A stretch of DNA of 64,000 nucleotides, from assembly GCA_029261925.1 (NCBI GenBank), contig JAJDAJ010000001.1, positions 1 through 64,000 of the forward strand. Reading direction: 5' to 3'. The first letter of the stretch is position 1. Every line of letters begins with the position of its first letter. The notes under the pieces are model-generated. The model saw nothing but the letters and a program-made list of their open reading frames with translations, was not told the DNA's origin and made no database searches. The stretch is from Deltaproteobacteria bacterium. GTDB taxonomy: Bacteria > Myxococcota_A > UBA9160 > SZUA-336. The position numbers and the translations under genes are program-made. This document shows, piece by piece, positions 62,103 through 64,000 of this stretch.

Positions 62103-62747
62103 TCAGGCGCCGTCAGGCGCGCCAGGGGACGGGGCGTTCGGCCTCGCCGGGACCGGCCCGAGCAGTGCGTCGGCGCGCCGGGCCAGGCGCAGCAGGCCCG
62201 GCTCGCCGAGCAGCACGCCCGCCCGCTCGCGCGGGAACCAGCGCAGATCGTGGGACTCGGCGCTGGGCACGATCTGCTGGCCGGGGGCGGCGACCAGCAG
62301 GTAGCGCAGGTCCAGATGCAGGTGGGCGGGCTCGCCGGGCCGCGCCGGGATGCGGTGCACGTCCACGTCGATGGGCTCGGGACCCGGAGGCAGCGCCTGG
62401 AAGTGCTCCAGCCCCGACTCCTCGCGGGCCTCCCGCAGCGCCACGCGCGCCGGGTCGGGGTCGCCGTCGGCGTGGCCGCCGAGCTGGAGCCAGCGATCGA
62501 GCTTGCGATGGTGGGTCAGCAGGAAGCGCGCGCGATCGTGCGAGACGATCCAGGCGGAGGCGGTGACGTGCCCGTCGAGGCTGCTGCGCTCGAAGCAGTC
62601 CGGGCGGGCGCGCACGAAGCGCCGGACCTGGTCGACGCGCGCGCGATCGTCGGGGTAGCGCTCCAGGTGGCGCTCGAGCAGGTCGAGCAGGAGACGTCGG
62701 TGCAGGGCTTCCTCCGCGCGCGTTGACGCCGCGCCCCGGCAGTGCAA
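62103..62747 (-). CDS. NUDIX hydrolase
   Basis: A NUDIX protein of about 214 residues. The Nudix box is GGHADGDPDPARVALREAREESGL-type, read as GGHADGD, then REAREESGL, with the metal-binding Glu residues of REAREE. Members hydrolyse nucleoside diphosphates linked to other groups. The start is uncertain: TTG at 62747 with GAGGGA upstream is chosen, GTG at 62765 is an alternative. It is divergent from bacterioferritin with only 36 nt between. Confidence 0.8.
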   Translation of the reverse strand: MHCRGAASTRAEEALHRRLLLDLLERHLERYPDDRARVDQVRRFVRARPDCFERSSLDGHVTASAWIVSHDRARFLLTHHRKLDRWLQLGGHADGDPDPARVALREAREESGLEHFQALPPGPEPIDVDVHRIPARPGEPAHLHLDLRYLLVAAPGQQIVPSAESHDLRWFPRERAGVLLGEPGLLRLARRADALLGPVPARPNAPSPGAPDGA

Positions 62748-62783
62748 GCTTGGTCCCTCGGACACCCAGGGAGGGGCGAGCAG

Positions 62784-63248
62784 GTGCAGGGCAATGCCGA
62801 GGTGATCGAGGCGCTCAACGCCATTCTCACCGGCGAGATGACGGCGATCAACCAGTACTACATCCACTACAAGATGTGCGAGAACTGGGGCTACGCCAAG
62901 CTCGCCGAGAAGAAGCGACACGAGTCGATCGAGGAGATGCGCGATGCCGACCGGGTGATCGCGCGCATTCTCTACCTCGACGGGACCCCGAACATGCAGC
63001 GCCTCGACCCCGTGCGCGTCGGCGAGGATCCGATCGAGCAGCACCGTCTCGACCTCGGGTCCGAGCGCGCCGCGGTCCAGCGCCTCAACGACGCCATCCG
63101 GCTCGCCGTCGACCGCGGCGACGGCGGCACCCGGCACCTGCTCGAGGAGCTGCTGACCGGCGAGGAGGAGAGCATCGACTGGCTCGAGGGCCAGCTCGGG
63201 ATCGTCGAGACCATCGGGGTGGAGCGCTACCTGGCCGAGCAGATGTGA
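62784..63248 (+). CDS. bfr: Bacterioferritin
   Basis: A 154-residue bacterioferritin. LNAILTGEMTAINQYYIHYK carries the first di-iron Glu; EKKRHESIEEMRDADRVIAR has the second Glu, the His and the Met that ligates haem between subunits; LLTGEEESIDWLEGQLG gives the last ligands. It stores iron as a 24-mer. GTG at 62784 follows GGGAGGGG. It is followed by lysA on the same strand (37 nt). A second, more divergent ferritin-like gene is at 32743. Confidence 0.93.
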   Translation: MQGNAEVIEALNAILTGEMTAINQYYIHYKMCENWGYAKLAEKKRHESIEEMRDADRVIARILYLDGTPNMQRLDPVRVGEDPIEQHRLDLGSERAAVQRLNDAIRLAVDRGDGGTRHLLEELLTGEEESIDWLEGQLGIVETIGVERYLAEQM

Positions 63249-63285
63249 GCAGCCGGCGTGCCGGGCTGTGGTAGCCTCCCGGCCG

Positions 63286-64000
63286 ATGAAGCCGCTCGAC
63301 CCGGATCTGCTCGCGCGTGTCGCGCGCGAGCACGGAACCCCCGTTTACGTGTACGACGCCGACGTGATCCGCCAGCGGATCGCGGCCCTCGACGCCTTCG
63401 ACGTGGTTCGCTTCGCGCAGAAGGCCTGCTCGAACATCCACGTGCTGCGCCTGATGCGCGCCGAGGGTGTGCGGGTCGACGCGGTCTCGCTCGGCGAGAT
63501 CGAGCGCGCCCTGCGCGCCGGTTACGAGGCCCGCGATGAGCCCGCGGGTGTGGTCTACACCGCCGACGTGCTCGACGAGGCCACGCTCGACCGCGTGGTC
63601 CAGCTCGGCATCCAGGTCAATGCCGGCTCGCCCGACATGCTCGAGCAGCTCGGCCGCCGCGACCCGGGCCACGCGGTCTGGCTGCGCGTGAACCCGGGCT
63701 TCGGGCACGGTCACAGCCGCAAGACCAACACGGGCGGCGAGTGGAGCAAGCACGGCATCTGGCACGAGTGCCTCGACGAGGCGCTGGTGCTGCTCGAGAA
63801 GCATCGCCTCGATCTCGTCGGCCTGCACATGCACATCGGCTCGGGCACCGACCTCGAGCACCTGAAGCAGGTCTGCGAGGCCATGGTGGACCAGGTGCAG
63901 CGCATCGGCGTCGATGTGCGCGCGATCTCGGGCGGCGGCGGCCTGCCGATCCCCTACCGCGTCGGCGAGGACGCCTTCGACACCGCGCCGCTGCACGCGC
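63286..64000 (+). CDS. lysA: Diaminopimelate decarboxylase, N-terminal part (cut by window end)
   Basis: The first 238 residues of a PLP alanine-racemase-fold decarboxylase, the last step of lysine synthesis. YVYDADVIRQRIAAL opens the barrel; the PLP-binding Lys lies in VVRFAQKACSNIHVLRLM. SLGEIERALRAGY, LRVNPGFGHGHSRKTNTGG and GLHMHIGSGTDLEHL follow, and the PLP-phosphate loop SGGGGLPIPYR is reached near the end. The reading frame is open to the window edge. ATG at 63286 is the natural start. Confidence 0.9.
   Translation, partial: MKPLDPDLLARVAREHGTPVYVYDADVIRQRIAALDAFDVVRFAQKACSNIHVLRLMRAEGVRVDAVSLGEIERALRAGYEARDEPAGVVYTADVLDEATLDRVVQLGIQVNAGSPDMLEQLGRRDPGHAVWLRVNPGFGHGHSRKTNTGGEWSKHGIWHECLDEALVLLEKHRLDLVGLHMHIGSGTDLEHLKQVCEAMVDQVQRIGVDVRAISGGGGLPIPYRVGEDAFDTAPLHA

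Overview
The window is 64 kb of very GC-rich, densely coding DNA from a Gram-negative bacterium. RND/TolC efflux parts, lipoprotein signals and a MotAB flagellar stator point to an outer membrane and flagella. Selenoprotein genes, many acyl-CoA enzymes and Fe(II)/2-oxoglutarate oxygenases would fit a deltaproteobacterial-type lineage (Myxococcota, Binatota or relatives). That placement is inference; no rRNA or tRNA gene was seen.

Layout. 1-1568: the end of an IS481-family element joined to an fhs gene that has lost its ATP-binding N-terminus. 1609-5542: a fused acyl-CoA dehydrogenase, an SDR and an epimerase. 5595-7052: a CHAD-CYTH protein. 7097-18370: a copper island with a palindromic CsoR box, csoR, copA, a methyltransferase, a Cys-rich exported protein, a CusCBA-type efflux system, a CusF-like protein, a haem-binding protein and an aquaporin. 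18345-25409: a LOG-family protein, a penicillin-binding protein fused to a TonB C-terminal domain, then polyphosphate kinase (with a candidate Pho box) and a SixA-PPX/GppA fusion. 25406-43643: catabolic genes (hydrolases, amidohydrolase, SDRs, oxygenases, a second fused acyl-CoA dehydrogenase, CoA transferase, MaoC hydratase, amidase) with dodecin and a ferritin. 43672-47053: a four-subunit 2-oxoacid:ferredoxin oxidoreductase behind a TetR regulator. 47129-55661: acyl-CoA ligases, a hydroxyacid dehydrogenase, a beta-keto acid cleavage enzyme and small NTF2-like and DUF3237 proteins. 55700-64000: lipoprotein, sirtuin, SelO-like protein, S51 peptidase, MotAB, NUDIX, bacterioferritin and the start of lysA.

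The most notable content is three selenoprotein genes, each interrupted by an in-frame TGA that ordinary gene calling splits or misses: a UGSC-family protein (36691-37230), an ArsC/Spx-fold protein (42372-42713) and a membrane-anchored peroxiredoxin-like protein (51643-52428). In each the TGA begins a U-x-x-C motif; in the ArsC-fold and peroxiredoxin-like proteins it sits at the family's active-site Cys position. Each is followed 22-30 nt later by a perfect hairpin whose loop starts with G, as expected of a bacterial SECIS. No selA, selB, selC or selD is in the window, so the decoding machinery must be sought elsewhere in the genome.

Many genes are translationally coupled (ATGA overlaps) in short operons. 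Several proteins are unusual fusions: two alpha/beta acyl-CoA dehydrogenase fusions in opposite domain order, SixA-PPX, PBP-TonB_C and CHAD-CYTH.
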